64,000 bases of DNA from an uncultured Prevotellaceae bacterium (GCA_905207705.1 CAJLMA010000002.1:372001-436000), one strand, 5' to 3'. Positions 44,179 through 53,407 are shown, counted from the stretch's first letter. Numbers and translations are program-made. The notes: generated by a model from the letters alone, not told the origin.

Positions 44179-45009
44179 CTATTTATCGTCAACAATATTT
44201 TTCTCCACCTGCGCTTCGGGCTTTACAAACAGCGCGCTCACTTCATAAAGCATGTAAAGCGGCAGGAACACCACACAAAGCGTAAACGGGTCGCTTGTTG
44301 GCGTTATGACTGCTGCCACTATGAGCAATGCCACAACGGCATGTCGCCTGTACCGCCCGAAAAACTCGCGATGCAAGACTCCTGCTGCCCCCAATGCCCA
44401 AGCCAGCAACGGCAATTCAAACACCACGCCAAGCATGAAAATCATCATCAGAAAAGTATCCATGTAGGAATCGAGTGAAATTTGATTCGGCACGAGTTCA
44501 CTGACCTGATAATCGGCAAGGAATCTCAACGTAACGGGGAAAACGACAAAATATCCTACCGCAACCCCGATGAAAAACATTACGTTTCCCAGCACGAATG
44601 CCCTTCTTGCTCCTCGCACCTCATTGTCGTACAACGCCGGCTTCACGAAGTCCCAAATGAAATACAGCATCACCGGGAAAGAAAATACCAACGCAAGCCA
44701 AAACGACGTGCTCATGTGTATGAACAACTGCGATGCGAGTTTTATATTTATCAATTGTACTTCAAAGCCATCGGTTGTGAATTGAGGCATGAAAGGAATG
44801 CCTTGCGTAATGCGTTCAAACATCCTGTACAGCCAAAAGTCACCACGACATGGAGCTAAAATCACCCTGTCGAACAACGTCGGCATTGCAAGAAAAAAAA
44901 CAACGGTGAATGCCACAAGGACACTGATAATCTTTATCAATGTACTTCGCAGGACATCAAGATGTTCCCAAAACGACATTTCCCCTTGCTGTCTATCTTG
45001 TCCGGACAA
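44179..45009 (-). CDS. tatC: Twin-arginine translocase subunit TatC
   Basis: A 276-residue inner membrane protein with six predicted helices; it recognises twin-arginine signal peptides of folded export substrates. Family segments are MSFWEHLDVLRSTLIKII, FSFPVMLYFIWDFVKPALY, and NVMFFIGVAVGYFVVFPV, then FELPLLAWALGAAG. Length is normal. It follows tatA by about 177 bases. No separate TatB is seen, as usual in Bacteroidetes where one TatA-type protein serves. Confidence 0.96.
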   Translation of the reverse strand: MSGQDRQQGEMSFWEHLDVLRSTLIKIISVLVAFTVVFFLAMPTLFDRVILAPCRGDFWLYRMFERITQGIPFMPQFTTDGFEVQLINIKLASQLFIHMSTSFWLALVFSFPVMLYFIWDFVKPALYDNEVRGARRAFVLGNVMFFIGVAVGYFVVFPVTLRFLADYQVSELVPNQISLDSYMDTFLMMIFMLGVVFELPLLAWALGAAGVLHREFFGRYRRHAVVALLIVAAVITPTSDPFTLCVVFLPLYMLYEVSALFVKPEAQVEKNIVDDK

Positions 45010-45186
45010 TTTGATTTGTTTTTACGTTACCGTGAAAATATGGCAAACACGCTGCAAGCCATATCAGCACAAAAAACTCAGTTAAATCGACAAAGATGTA
45101 TAATGCAGATGCAAAAGCATACGACGTGTGCCACAAATGATGCACGGTGGTTACACCTCCATCACACCATATATGGCATATCTTGA

Positions 45187-45414
45187 TTATTTGTTCTGTT
45201 GAGTGCTTGAACCTCCCTTGTTCTTATTCTCTCCTTCTACCGAAGTGTTGATTTCATCGTTCACTTCGTTCAATCCTTGCTTAAAGCTCTTGACACCCTT
45301 GCCAAGCCCTTTCATCAACTCGGGAATCTTCTTACCTCCGAAAAGCAACAAAATGATGAGGGCAATCAACAGGATCTCGGGCAAACCCAATGAACCCAAA
45401 AAAGCCGTAATCAT
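45187..45414 (-). CDS. tatA: Twin-arginine translocase subunit TatA
   Basis: A small pore-forming partner of TatC. From Met at 45414 it has 75 residues: a short N-terminal helix (FLGSLGLPEILLIALIILLL), the hinge FGGKKIPELMKGLGKGVKSF and an amphipathic helix, then an acidic and Ser/Gln-rich tail. An upstream in-frame ATG at 45435 would add seven residues with two Cys (MMTSCIC); family members begin close to the helix, so I prefer the later start. The promoter at 45471-45501 allows both. Confidence 0.9.
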   Translation of the reverse strand: MITAFLGSLGLPEILLIALIILLLFGGKKIPELMKGLGKGVKSFKQGLNEVNDEINTSVEGENKNKGGSSTQQNK

Positions 45415-45470
45415 GCAAATGCAACTTGTCATCATACATTATAATATTAAATAGTTCTCTTTCACAAGCA

Positions 45471-45501
45471 CAAATATAGCGAAAGTTGGATGCTTTACAA
45501 A
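45471..45501 (-). promoter_or_regulatory. Promoter of tatA-tatC
   Basis: Minus strand TTTG (45498-45501), 19 bases, TATATTTG (45471-45478). A full consensus match. Confidence 0.75.
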
Positions 45502-45670
45502 AAAATTGAACAAATTCATTCTTACCATCATCCAAATGCAGTCATAATACTCCAAAATATATTTCAAGTGCACCTTCATGCGGAGATTTTTAAATTTCAT
45601 AATTATTTTTTACCATTAAAAATACTTACCTTTGCAGCGGTTTTAATACAAACTTAATTTTGAAAGAATT

Positions 45671-46549
45671 ATGAAAGCATTTGTTTTCCCCGGCCAGGGG
45701 GCGCAATTCGTTGGCATGGGCAAAGACTTGTACGAAAATAACGCCCAAGCTCACGAAATGTTTGAAAAAGCCAATGAAATATTGGGATTCCGCATTACCG
45801 ATGTAATGTTTGCAGGAACTGAAGAGGAACTCAAACAAACAAAAGTTACTCAACCTGCAATATTCTTGCATTCAGTAATTCTGGCAAAAACTCTCGGAGA
45901 AGAATTCAAGCCCGACATGGTGGCAGGACACTCTTTGGGCGAATTTTCAGCTCTTGTTGCAGCAGGCGCACTTTCATTTGAACAAGGATTGAAACTTGTC
46001 GCAACTCGTGCAATGGCCATGCAGAAGGCTTGCGAAATCACTCCGTCGACAATGGCCGCCGTTCTTGCATTGCCTAATGAAAAAGTTGAAGAAATTTGTG
46101 CTTCAATCGACGATATAGTTGCTCCGGCCAACTACAACTGCCCCGGACAAGTAGTTATATCCGGTACTGTATCGGGTGTTGATGCTGCTTGCCCGAAGAT
46201 GCTTGAAGCCGGAGCAAAACGCGCACTCAAGTTGAAAGTAGGTGGTGCATTCCACTCTCCGTTGATGCAACCCGCACACGATGAACTTGCAAAGGCCATC
46301 AATGAAGCAGAATTCCACACCCCGGTTTGCCCGGTTTATCAAAACGTGGATGCAATGCCTCACACCGACCCTGAAGAAATCAAGACAAACCTAATTGCAC
46401 AATTGACCGCTCCTGTAAAATGGACTCAAATCATACAAAACATGGTTGAAAACGGTCTTACCGAAGTCGTAGAACTCGGCCCGGGCGCAGTGCTTCAAGG
46501 TTTGGTAAAGAAAATTGCTCCTAATGTTGCAACTTCAGGAAAGCAATAA
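45671..46549 (+). CDS. fabD: Malonyl CoA-acyl carrier protein transacylase
   Basis: A 292-residue enzyme that moves malonyl groups from CoA to acyl carrier protein for fatty acid synthesis. FPGQGAQFVGMG opens the chain; the nucleophile is Ser88 in GHSLGE, the partner His is His195 in GGAFHSPLM. Length is normal. Other fab genes are not adjacent. TACCTTTG at 45627-45634 is an exact minus-7 box, giving a leader of about 30 bases; the gene ends at a double-stem terminator. Confidence 0.97.
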   Translation: MKAFVFPGQGAQFVGMGKDLYENNAQAHEMFEKANEILGFRITDVMFAGTEEELKQTKVTQPAIFLHSVILAKTLGEEFKPDMVAGHSLGEFSALVAAGALSFEQGLKLVATRAMAMQKACEITPSTMAAVLALPNEKVEEICASIDDIVAPANYNCPGQVVISGTVSGVDAACPKMLEAGAKRALKLKVGGAFHSPLMQPAHDELAKAINEAEFHTPVCPVYQNVDAMPHTDPEEIKTNLIAQLTAPVKWTQIIQNMVENGLTEVVELGPGAVLQGLVKKIAPNVATSGKQ

Positions 46550-46571
46550 CCAAGCAACTACGCACCTCAGC

Positions 46572-46586
46572 GTTACATCATGTAAC
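46572..46586. repeat. Near-perfect palindrome between fabD and lysO
   Basis: GTTACAT, C, ATGTAAC: 7-base arms around one base, 23 bases after the fabD stop and ahead of the terminator. Possible operator; it could also add to RNA structure at the fabD 3-prime end. Confidence 0.4.
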
Positions 46587-46608
46587 AAATTCAATTGACA
46601 ATATACAT

Positions 46609-46648
46609 GCGGCACCTGCAATTCAATTCCTTGCATGGTGCCGCGTTT
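46609..46648 (+). terminator. Double-stem terminator after fabD
   Basis: GCGGCACC (46609-46616) pairs with GGTGCCGC (46637-46644) and an inner TGCAA pairs with TTGCA; then GTTTGT. Compact structure of 13 pairs with one unpaired base. Confidence 0.75.
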
Positions 46649-46685
46649 GTATGTATCACAACTATTTCATTTGCATAATTACGAC

Positions 46686-46961
46686 ATGTTCAAGGTAGTA
46701 GCCATAATGTTTGCAGGCATGGCTTGCGGATACTTGCTGCGCAAGTTCCATTTTATGCACAAACTCGGAAACGCCACATTCCCGATAATAATACTATTGT
46801 TGTTCCTGCTTGGCATCGCGACAGGAGCCAACAAGACAATAATATCCCAATCGGGCACGATAATAGTCCAAGCATTGGTAATGGCAATGTTAGGGATTGC
46901 CGGCAGCATAGCCGGAGCCGTATTGGTAGACAAGTTTATATTAAAACGTCGCAAGCAATGA
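46686..46961 (+). CDS. LysO-type exporter, N-terminal half as a separate gene
   Basis: A 91-residue membrane protein with three hydrophobic helices, matching the N-terminal DUF340 half of the lysine exporter LysO (YbjE). The start MFKVVAIMFAGMACGYLLR at 46686 fits a membrane insertion signal; an upstream ATG at 46635 lies within DNA that follows the fabD terminator. Its stop overlaps the next start as ATGA, so the two halves are translationally coupled. Together they should export lysine or a toxic analogue. In E. coli the two halves are one protein. Confidence 0.82.
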   Translation: MFKVVAIMFAGMACGYLLRKFHFMHKLGNATFPIIILLLFLLGIATGANKTIISQSGTIIVQALVMAMLGIAGSIAGAVLVDKFILKRRKQ

Positions 46962-47584
46962 AAGGAAGCATCATCATAGTGGCATTTTTCTTCATAGGGT
47001 GCCTTGCCGGCCATTTAGGCATGCTGCCCGAATCTGTCTCCGACGGACATTTTGCCGAATATGTCCTATTCCTCCTCATGTTCGTTGTCGGCACGACAAT
47101 AGGGTCTGATTCCAAATTACCACAAATACTGCGGCAAGTGCGTCCGACGATGCTACTCGTCCCTGCGGCTACCATAACAGGCACTCTTGCATTCTCCATG
47201 CTGGCTTCAGCCATATTTTCACAGTGGTCTGTAGGAGAAGTGCTTGCCGTCGGAAGCGGCTTCGGCTATTATTCTCTGTCATCCATACTTATAGCGCAAA
47301 TCAAAGAGCCGGCCATAGGAATGCAGGCGGCCACGCAGCTCAGCACGATTGCCCTCCTTGCCAATATCATACGCGAACTCACGGCATTGCTCTCCGCCCC
47401 TTTGCTCGTCAAGTACTTCAGCCGTCTTGCCCCGATATGCGTAGGCGGAGCCACTACAATCGACACCACGCTGCCGGTAATAATCAAATACTCGGGCAAG
47501 GACCTCACGTTCATTGCAATACTGCACGGAATCATCGTCGACCTCTCCGTCCCGCTGCTTGTGCCACTGTTTGCCGCATTGTAA
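46958..47584 (+). CDS. lysO: LysO-type exporter, C-terminal half
   Basis: A 208-residue inner membrane protein with about six helices, the larger DUF340 half of LysO. GMLPESVSDGHFAEYVLFLL, LMFVVGTTIGSD, then GSGFGYYSLSSILIAQIK and ELTALLSAPLL, and GGATTIDTTLPVIIKYSG are typical of the family; the acidic residues within helices are used for lysine-proton exchange in LysO. The start is the ATG overlapping the stop of the first half; a longer reading from 46724 runs out of frame through that gene and is not real. Confidence 0.88.
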   Translation: MKGSIIIVAFFFIGCLAGHLGMLPESVSDGHFAEYVLFLLMFVVGTTIGSDSKLPQILRQVRPTMLLVPAATITGTLAFSMLASAIFSQWSVGEVLAVGSGFGYYSLSSILIAQIKEPAIGMQAATQLSTIALLANIIRELTALLSAPLLVKYFSRLAPICVGGATTIDTTLPVIIKYSGKDLTFIAILHGIIVDLSVPLLVPLFAAL

Positions 47585-47658
47585 AGCGAAACATACACGC
47601 TGTAAAATTTGCACATGACCCAAAAAGCCCGTATATTAGCACAAAAATCACATAGCTA

Positions 47659-48657
47659 ATGCCTTATTTTTCGGTCATCATACCAGTATATAACCGCCCC
47701 GGCGAAGTAAGCGACCTGCTGAAAAGTCTTGCCGAACAAACATGCAAGGATTTTGAAGTCATGATTGTCGAAGATGGCTCGACAGTGCCATGCAAAGAAG
47801 CCGTCGACACATACGCCCGACAAATCGACATCAAGTATTATCATAAAAGCAATGAAGGCCGCAGCATAGCGCGCAATTATGGCATTGAACGTGCACAAGG
47901 TGAATATTTCGTGTTTTTTGATTCTGATTGCGTCATCCCTCCACAATATTTCGCCACGCTACGCAAAGCATTGGAGACAAATTATGTCGACTGCTTCGGC
48001 GGCCCCGATGCTGCTCACGAATCATTCACCGACACTCAAAAGGCCATCAACTACTCCATGACCTCGTTTCTAACGACAGGTGGCATTCGCGGTGGCAAAA
48101 TAAAGCTCGAAAAATTCGTGCCACGCTCGTTCAACATGGGATATTCAAGAAAAGTGTGGGAAAAAGTCGGGGGGTTCAGAGAAATGTTTTCCGAAGATAT
48201 CGACATGAGCACACGCATCAGGCAAGCCGGATTCAGCATCAACCTTTTCCGCGAAGCGTATGTTTACCACAAGCGTCGCGTCAACCTTCGGCTCTTTTGC
48301 CGCCAGACGTATGTATTCGGCATGTCGAGAATAACGCTAAAGCTATTATATCCCGACTCGCTAAAGCTCGTGCATTGCCTGCCAGCAGTGTTCGTGCTGG
48401 GGTCATTGACAATGATAATTCTTGCCATTCTTGTCTCACCGTGGGCAATAGCTCCGCTTGCGGCCTATCTGCTTGCCATTTTCGTGTCGGCTGCCATTTC
48501 AACTCGCAGCCTGAAAATAGGCATCCTGTCGATAGCAGCCAGTTGCATACAGCTCGGTGCCTATGGTGTGGGATTCATCAAGGCTTGGCTCATAAAAATC
48601 ATGCTTGGCAAAGGTCGTAACATAGAAGAAGAAATCAAAATGCGTAAAGGCAAATAA
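47659..48657 (+). CDS. Family 2 glycosyltransferase with C-terminal membrane helices
   Basis: A 332-residue inverting glycosyltransferase. The GT-A domain begins at once (YFSVIIPVYNRPGEVSDLLK) with MIVEDGS, the DxD motif in FVFFDSDCVIP and the catalytic ED region FSEDIDMSTRIRQAG. Residues about 235-290 contain two membrane helices (LPAVFVLGSLTMIILAILV). Such enzymes add sugars to lipid-linked or surface glycans at the inner face of the membrane; the acceptor is unknown. radC starts 12 bases after its stop. Confidence 0.9.
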   Translation: MPYFSVIIPVYNRPGEVSDLLKSLAEQTCKDFEVMIVEDGSTVPCKEAVDTYARQIDIKYYHKSNEGRSIARNYGIERAQGEYFVFFDSDCVIPPQYFATLRKALETNYVDCFGGPDAAHESFTDTQKAINYSMTSFLTTGGIRGGKIKLEKFVPRSFNMGYSRKVWEKVGGFREMFSEDIDMSTRIRQAGFSINLFREAYVYHKRRVNLRLFCRQTYVFGMSRITLKLLYPDSLKLVHCLPAVFVLGSLTMIILAILVSPWAIAPLAAYLLAIFVSAAISTRSLKIGILSIAASCIQLGAYGVGFIKAWLIKIMLGKGRNIEEEIKMRKGK

Positions 48658-48669
48658 TGTGGCTACTCA

Positions 48670-49380
48670 ATGGAGGCTAACGACAAAAGACAAGGCTACA
48701 CACGAGCAATAAAAAATCTTGCAGCCGACGACCGTCCTCGCGAAAGGGCTTTGAAAAACGGCATCAAGTCATTGTCCAACGTGGAATTGCTCGCAATCCT
48801 GCTCGGCAGCGGCACTCGCGGCGAGTCGGTAGTAGATTTGTGCCAACGCATCCTCAACACATGCGGCAACAAGCTCAACAATATTGCCAAAATGTCGGTA
48901 AGAGACCTTACAAAGCAATTTCGCGGAATAGGAGAAGCTAAGGCCATAACTATCCTTGCAGCCCTTGAACTCGGTCGCCGGTACCGCAACGAAGAAATGC
49001 CGCAGCGTCCACAAGTTACATCAAGCATCATCGTGTATGAATACATACGGATGGACTTGATACATCTTCCGCATGAGGAATTCTGGCTCATAACACTCGA
49101 CCATGCAAAGCACATCACAGGCAAATTCCGCATGAGTTCGGGTGGAACAAGCATGACAATCGTTGACACAAAGTTGATTTTAAAAACGGCTATAGACCAC
49201 CTTGCCGACGGAATAATAATCGTGCACAACCACCCCTCGGGCAACAATACCCCGAGCCGCAACGACGATGCCATAACACAAAAACTGCGCAATGGCTGCA
49301 AAGCTCTCGACATTGAGATGGTCGACCACCTCATCGTGAGCGAAACAGGATATTACAGCTATGTCGATGAAGGTCGCTAA
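48670..49380 (+). CDS. radC: RadC family JAB-domain protein
   Basis: A 236-residue protein. Residues 1-110 hold a helix-hairpin-helix region (FRGIGEAKAITILAALELGR); residues 115-236 are a JAB/MPN metalloprotein domain with the metal motif HNHPSGNNTPSRNDD. The old link to DNA repair rests on a mis-assigned E. coli mutant and the true activity is unclear. It is tightly linked to the glycosyltransferase, probably by position only. Confidence 0.93.
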   Translation: MEANDKRQGYTRAIKNLAADDRPRERALKNGIKSLSNVELLAILLGSGTRGESVVDLCQRILNTCGNKLNNIAKMSVRDLTKQFRGIGEAKAITILAALELGRRYRNEEMPQRPQVTSSIIVYEYIRMDLIHLPHEEFWLITLDHAKHITGKFRMSSGGTSMTIVDTKLILKTAIDHLADGIIIVHNHPSGNNTPSRNDDAITQKLRNGCKALDIEMVDHLIVSETGYYSYVDEGR

Positions 49381-49545
49381 TCACCAGTAAAACTTAAATA
49401 TTTTTATCTCCCGCAAAGACACTATTCATCATATTTATTCCTAAATTTGCATAACAACATCGACAATACTAATATTTATACAGAAGATTTACAAGGCAGA
49501 ATCGATTTTTTGAATCATTTTTTATTCAAAATAAATACTGTTTTT

Positions 49546-50496
49546 ATGAAAATAGCTCAGAACATAACCGACTTGATAGGCAACACGCCGCTGCTTGAAC
49601 TTAACAGGTTAATGGCAGCAACAGGAGAAAACACAAATGCACGCATACTGGCAAAACTCGAATATTTCAACCCGGCAGGCAGTGTCAAGGACCGCGTGGG
49701 ATATGCAATGGTAATTGATGCCGAAGAATCAGGTTTACTGAAACCCGGTGGCACAATAATAGAACCGACAAGCGGAAACACCGGCGTGGGTATTGCCATG
49801 ACTGCCGCAGCTCGCGGATATAAAGCCGTATTCACCATGCCCGAGACAATGAGTGCCGAAAGGCGCATGCTGCTCTCGGCTCTCGGTGCCGAAATCGTCC
49901 TTACGCCCGGAACCGAAGGAATGCAAGGTGCCGTTGACCGAGCAAAAGAGATACAAGCCCGCACGCCAAACTCCATAATACTACAGCAATTTGCCAATCC
50001 GGCCAATCCGGCGATACATGAGAAAACGACCGCCGAAGAAATATGGCGCGACACCGATGGTAAAGTGGACATAATAGTAGCAGGAGTAGGAACAGGCGGA
50101 ACAATAAGCGGAACTGCCAAAAGACTTAAACGCCACAATCCCGGCATCAAGGCTTTTGCAGTCGAACCGGCCTCATCTCCACTTTTATCCAAAGGAACAG
50201 CAGGACCTCATCTCATACAAGGCATAGGAGCTAATTTCGTCCCGGCTAATTTTAACAAAGATATTGTAGATGGAATAATTTGCGTTCCAAACGATGAAGC
50301 CATAAAGACAAGCCGAATGCTTGCCTCAAATGAAGGTCTGCTCGTGGGCATATCATCCGGAGCCGCCACATGGGCCGCACTTCAACTGGCATCCAAGCCG
50401 GAAAATGCAGGCAAAACGATAGTAGCCATACTGCCAGACACCGGTGAACGTTATCTGTCGACCAAGCTCTACGACTACGAGAATTATCCTTTATGA
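49546..50496 (+). CDS. cysK: Cysteine synthase A
   Basis: A 316-residue PLP enzyme that makes cysteine from O-acetylserine and sulfide. The Schiff-base lysine is Lys48 in NPAGSVKDR; EPTSGNTGVGIAM binds the substrate carboxylate and GVGTGGTISG the PLP phosphate. The start is MKIAQNITDLIGNTPLLEL at 49546. A longer reading from 49447 is unlikely, because an exact minus-7 box (TAAATTTG, 49442-49449) overlaps it; the transcript should begin near 49456. It converges with dnaB with only 22 bases between the stops. Confidence 0.96.
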   Translation: MKIAQNITDLIGNTPLLELNRLMAATGENTNARILAKLEYFNPAGSVKDRVGYAMVIDAEESGLLKPGGTIIEPTSGNTGVGIAMTAAARGYKAVFTMPETMSAERRMLLSALGAEIVLTPGTEGMQGAVDRAKEIQARTPNSIILQQFANPANPAIHEKTTAEEIWRDTDGKVDIIVAGVGTGGTISGTAKRLKRHNPGIKAFAVEPASSPLLSKGTAGPHLIQGIGANFVPANFNKDIVDGIICVPNDEAIKTSRMLASNEGLLVGISSGAATWAALQLASKPENAGKTIVAILPDTGERYLSTKLYDYENYPL

Positions 50497-50518
50497 CACG
50501 GGACTTAGAAGCCTTTTG

Positions 50519-52135
50519 TTAATATGGCGGCTTTATGTCGCCTGCATCCTGCATGAAATCAATATTAGATGGCAGGCCTCCATACATGTCAGACGACTGC
50601 GACGTGGGTGGGTCTGCCATTTGAATTTCATTAACCGGCAAACCGGTTGCCACGCCACCTCCAAGTTTGGATTCGTATGCGTCTTCAGGAAGCAATATAT
50701 TGTCGTTCCAATTCTCAAAACGCGCATATTTGGCTCTGAAACGCAACTTCACATCACCCACCGAACCACTTCGATGCTTAGCTATTATGAACTCGGCAAG
50801 ACCGCGTATGTCATTGCCGCTCGCATCTTCGCTTGAACGGGTGTAATATTCTGGACGGTGGATAAAACAAACTATGTCGGCATCCTGCTCTATCGCTCCC
50901 GACTCGCGCAAGTCGGAAAGTTGCGGACGCTTTCCGTCACGGTTCTCAAGGCTTCGATTCAACTGCGACAATGCTATTACCGGTATCTCAAGCTCCTTTG
51001 CAAGTTGCTTCAACGAGCGAGAAATAGTGCTCACCTCCTGTTCACGACTGCCGAATTTCATGCCGCTGGCATTCATCAGCTGCAAGTAGTCGATAATTAT
51101 CATCTTTATGTTATGCTCACGCACCAAGCGGCGAGCCTTGGTTCTTAACTCAAATATCGACAGACTCGGAGTATCGTCTATGTACAAAGGAGCCGAATAC
51201 AGATTCTTGATGCGGCTCATCAATTTATTCCATTCCATTGGAGAAAGCTGGCCGCTCTTGATTTTCTCACCTTCAAGCTCGCACACATTGCTTATCAATC
51301 GGTTCACAAGCTGGATATTGGACATTTCAAGTGAAAATATGGCAATGGGGATGTTGAAATCCATCGCCATGTTCTTAGCCATCGAAAGCACCATTGCAGT
51401 CTTACCCATTGCAGGACGGGCCGCAATGATTATCAAGTCGCTCGACTGCCAACCCGATGTGATCTTGTCAAGATCGGTAAAACCTGTCTGCAAGCCGCTC
51501 AATCCCGATTCCCTGTTGGCAGCATCCTCAATCTTCTTTATAGCCTCGTTTATCACGGGGTCGATCTGCGTCACGTCTTTCTTTACGTTGTGCTGAGTTA
51601 TCTCGAACAATCGCCCCTCGGCCTCTTGCAACAAGTCGTCAACGTCGTTTGTCTGGTCAAATGCCTTCGACTGTATCGACGAGCAAAAACTTATCAATTC
51701 ACGGGCAAGATATTTCTGCGCCACGATGCGGGCGTGATATTCCACATTGGCAGCCGACGACACTCTGCCGGTCAATTCCGAAATCTTGACGGGGCCGCCC
51801 ACTTCGTCAAGCGTGCCTTCGAGACGCAATTGCTCGGTCACCGTCAACATGTCGATTGGACGCTGCATTGCCCCGAGCTGCTGTATGGCCGCATAAATTT
51901 TCTGGTTGGCCGGGTCATAGAAGCTCTCCGGCTTAAGCAAATCGCACACTATCGTATATGCGTCTTTCTCAAGCATCAATGCACCGAGAACAGCTTCCTC
52001 AAGGTCGGTATCCATCGGAGGCATAACTCCGAAATCCGACACAATCTGCGGATCATGCTTGGGTCTACGGTTATAATTCCCTGTATTGCCGCTGCTGCGG
52101 TATGAATATTTATTATCGTTGTCCATAAATGCCAT
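50519..52135 (-). CDS. dnaB: Replicative DNA helicase DnaB
   Basis: A 538-residue hexameric helicase that unwinds DNA at the fork. The N-terminal domain (PPMDTDLEEAVLGALMLEKD) and the RecA-like ATPase with Walker A in AARPAMGKTAMVL, Walker B IIDYLQLM, SRSLKQLAKELEIPVIALSQ and DLRESGAIEQDADIV are complete. The reading frame opens at 52225, but a full-consensus promoter (52160-52191) sits inside that extension, so translation must start at 52135 (MAFMDNDNKY) or 52126 (MDNDNKY). The Asn/Pro-rich C-terminal tail (PPTSQSSDMYGGLPS) is a variable feature. Confidence 0.96.
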   Translation of the reverse strand: MAFMDNDNKYSYRSSGNTGNYNRRPKHDPQIVSDFGVMPPMDTDLEEAVLGALMLEKDAYTIVCDLLKPESFYDPANQKIYAAIQQLGAMQRPIDMLTVTEQLRLEGTLDEVGGPVKISELTGRVSSAANVEYHARIVAQKYLARELISFCSSIQSKAFDQTNDVDDLLQEAEGRLFEITQHNVKKDVTQIDPVINEAIKKIEDAANRESGLSGLQTGFTDLDKITSGWQSSDLIIIAARPAMGKTAMVLSMAKNMAMDFNIPIAIFSLEMSNIQLVNRLISNVCELEGEKIKSGQLSPMEWNKLMSRIKNLYSAPLYIDDTPSLSIFELRTKARRLVREHNIKMIIIDYLQLMNASGMKFGSREQEVSTISRSLKQLAKELEIPVIALSQLNRSLENRDGKRPQLSDLRESGAIEQDADIVCFIHRPEYYTRSSEDASGNDIRGLAEFIIAKHRSGSVGDVKLRFRAKYARFENWNDNILLPEDAYESKLGGGVATGLPVNEIQMADPPTSQSSDMYGGLPSNIDFMQDAGDIKPPY

Positions 52136-52159
52136 GTAATAGCGTTTGAATTGCAAATG

Positions 52160-52191
52160 CAAAGTTAAGCTACCATGTAGCAAAAAACAAA
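52160..52191 (-). promoter_or_regulatory. Promoter of dnaB
   Basis: Minus strand TTTG (52188-52191), 20 bases, TAACTTTG (52160-52167). Full consensus. It fixes the dnaB start downstream of 52153. Confidence 0.78.
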
Positions 52192-52256
52192 CAGTGGCAA
52201 ATCTTATTTCCACGAAACGCCACACCTAGCCGTGACACATTTTCACCTTGCCGGTC

Positions 52257-52286
52257 CTTGCAATTTAAATCGGTTTCTTAACTTTG
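52257..52286 (+). promoter_or_regulatory. Promoter of ispE
   Basis: CTTG (52257-52260), 18 bases, TAACTTTG (52279-52286). Exact minus-7 box with a weak minus-33; the leader is about 20 bases. Confidence 0.55.
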
Positions 52287-52311
52287 CAATGTAAAAAAGT
52301 TTTTCAACAAG

Positions 52312-53133
52312 ATGATTACGTTTCCAAATGCAAAAATAAACCTTGGGCTGAACATCGTGAGCAAACGCCCTGACGGATACCATAATATTGAAACCGTATT
52401 CTATCCCATACAATTGTGCGACATACTTGAAATCGTCCCGTCTACTTCGGGTCAAACGACACTGCACCAATTGGGGAAAGGTCTCGATTGTCCGCCCGAG
52501 AAAAATTTGGTCATGAAGGCCTACCGTCTTTTGTGTGAGAGAGCCGAACTTCCGTGCGTTGACATATACTTGTACAAGAACATCCCCGACGGAGCCGGGA
52601 TGGGCGGCGGATCGGCCGATGCCTCGTTCACATTAAAGATGCTCAACGAAATGTTCTCCATCGGCCTCGATACTGACACACTCGCTGAAATTGCTTCAAA
52701 ACTGGGAGCCGATTGCCCGTTCTTCATCCACAACAAGCCGATGTATGCCTCCGGCATAGGCGACATCCTCTCGACGGCAACAGTCGACTTGAAAGGGAAA
52801 TATCTGCTCGGCGTGAAACCTCCGATAGCCGTTCCCACAGCCGAAGCCTATCGGAACGTAATTCCTGCCAAACCCGAAACCGACATTCGAGATATAATAG
52901 AGCGTCCTGTCGAAGAATGGAACGGATTATTGAAAAATGACTTTGAACAAAGCATCTTCCCGGCCTACCCTTTACTTGCCGACATAAAACTCAAGATTCA
53001 AGAGGCCGGTGCATTATACACATCGATGTCGGGGTCGGGAAGCACGATTTTCGGCATATTCGAAAATGCCATTTTGGCAGGAAATGCCAAAGATATGTTC
53101 AAAAAATACCGAAATTTTGTCATACCGCTATAA
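52312..53133 (+). CDS. ispE: 4-diphosphocytidyl-2-C-methyl-D-erythritol kinase
   Basis: A 273-residue GHMP kinase that phosphorylates CDP-methylerythritol in the non-mevalonate isoprenoid route. The substrate Lys8 is in PNAKINLGLNIV; the ATP loop IPDGAGMGGGSADAS is at residues 91-105; LGADCPFFI holds the catalytic Asp; the third motif MSGSGSTIFGIF is near the C-terminus. Length is slightly short but complete. It is divergent from dnaB. Confidence 0.96.
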   Translation: MITFPNAKINLGLNIVSKRPDGYHNIETVFYPIQLCDILEIVPSTSGQTTLHQLGKGLDCPPEKNLVMKAYRLLCERAELPCVDIYLYKNIPDGAGMGGGSADASFTLKMLNEMFSIGLDTDTLAEIASKLGADCPFFIHNKPMYASGIGDILSTATVDLKGKYLLGVKPPIAVPTAEAYRNVIPAKPETDIRDIIERPVEEWNGLLKNDFEQSIFPAYPLLADIKLKIQEAGALYTSMSGSGSTIFGIFENAILAGNAKDMFKKYRNFVIPL

Positions 53134-53407
53134 TCATTGCTACAGTTCCAGTATCTACACAAAAGGTGGCGACAGGCCTGCAACGACTCTTCATCCCACA
53201 CGTTACAACTTGCCCCAAGCAGCACGAAGAGACTATTCTTCAAACCTTTACAATCAAACATACGATTAACTCCTTCCTATACCGGCGCAGCTTGCAATTC
53301 ATACAGGCAATAGTTGCCATAAAATGCACAAAACACTACATCCAAGCATTAAACTGAATTTTTGGCAGAATTTTTGATAAGGGATTCTTAATAAGATTAC
53401 ATGAAAT

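Noticed and set aside
46724..46957. N-terminal extension of the LysO C-terminal half
   Set aside because: It would read through the other LysO half out of frame with a basic, non-membrane sequence; the ATGA-overlapping start at 46958 begins directly with a membrane helix.
50509..50533. AAGCC/GGCTT hairpin between cysK and dnaB
   Set aside because: Only five pairs and a long loop; not a convincing terminator although the genes converge.
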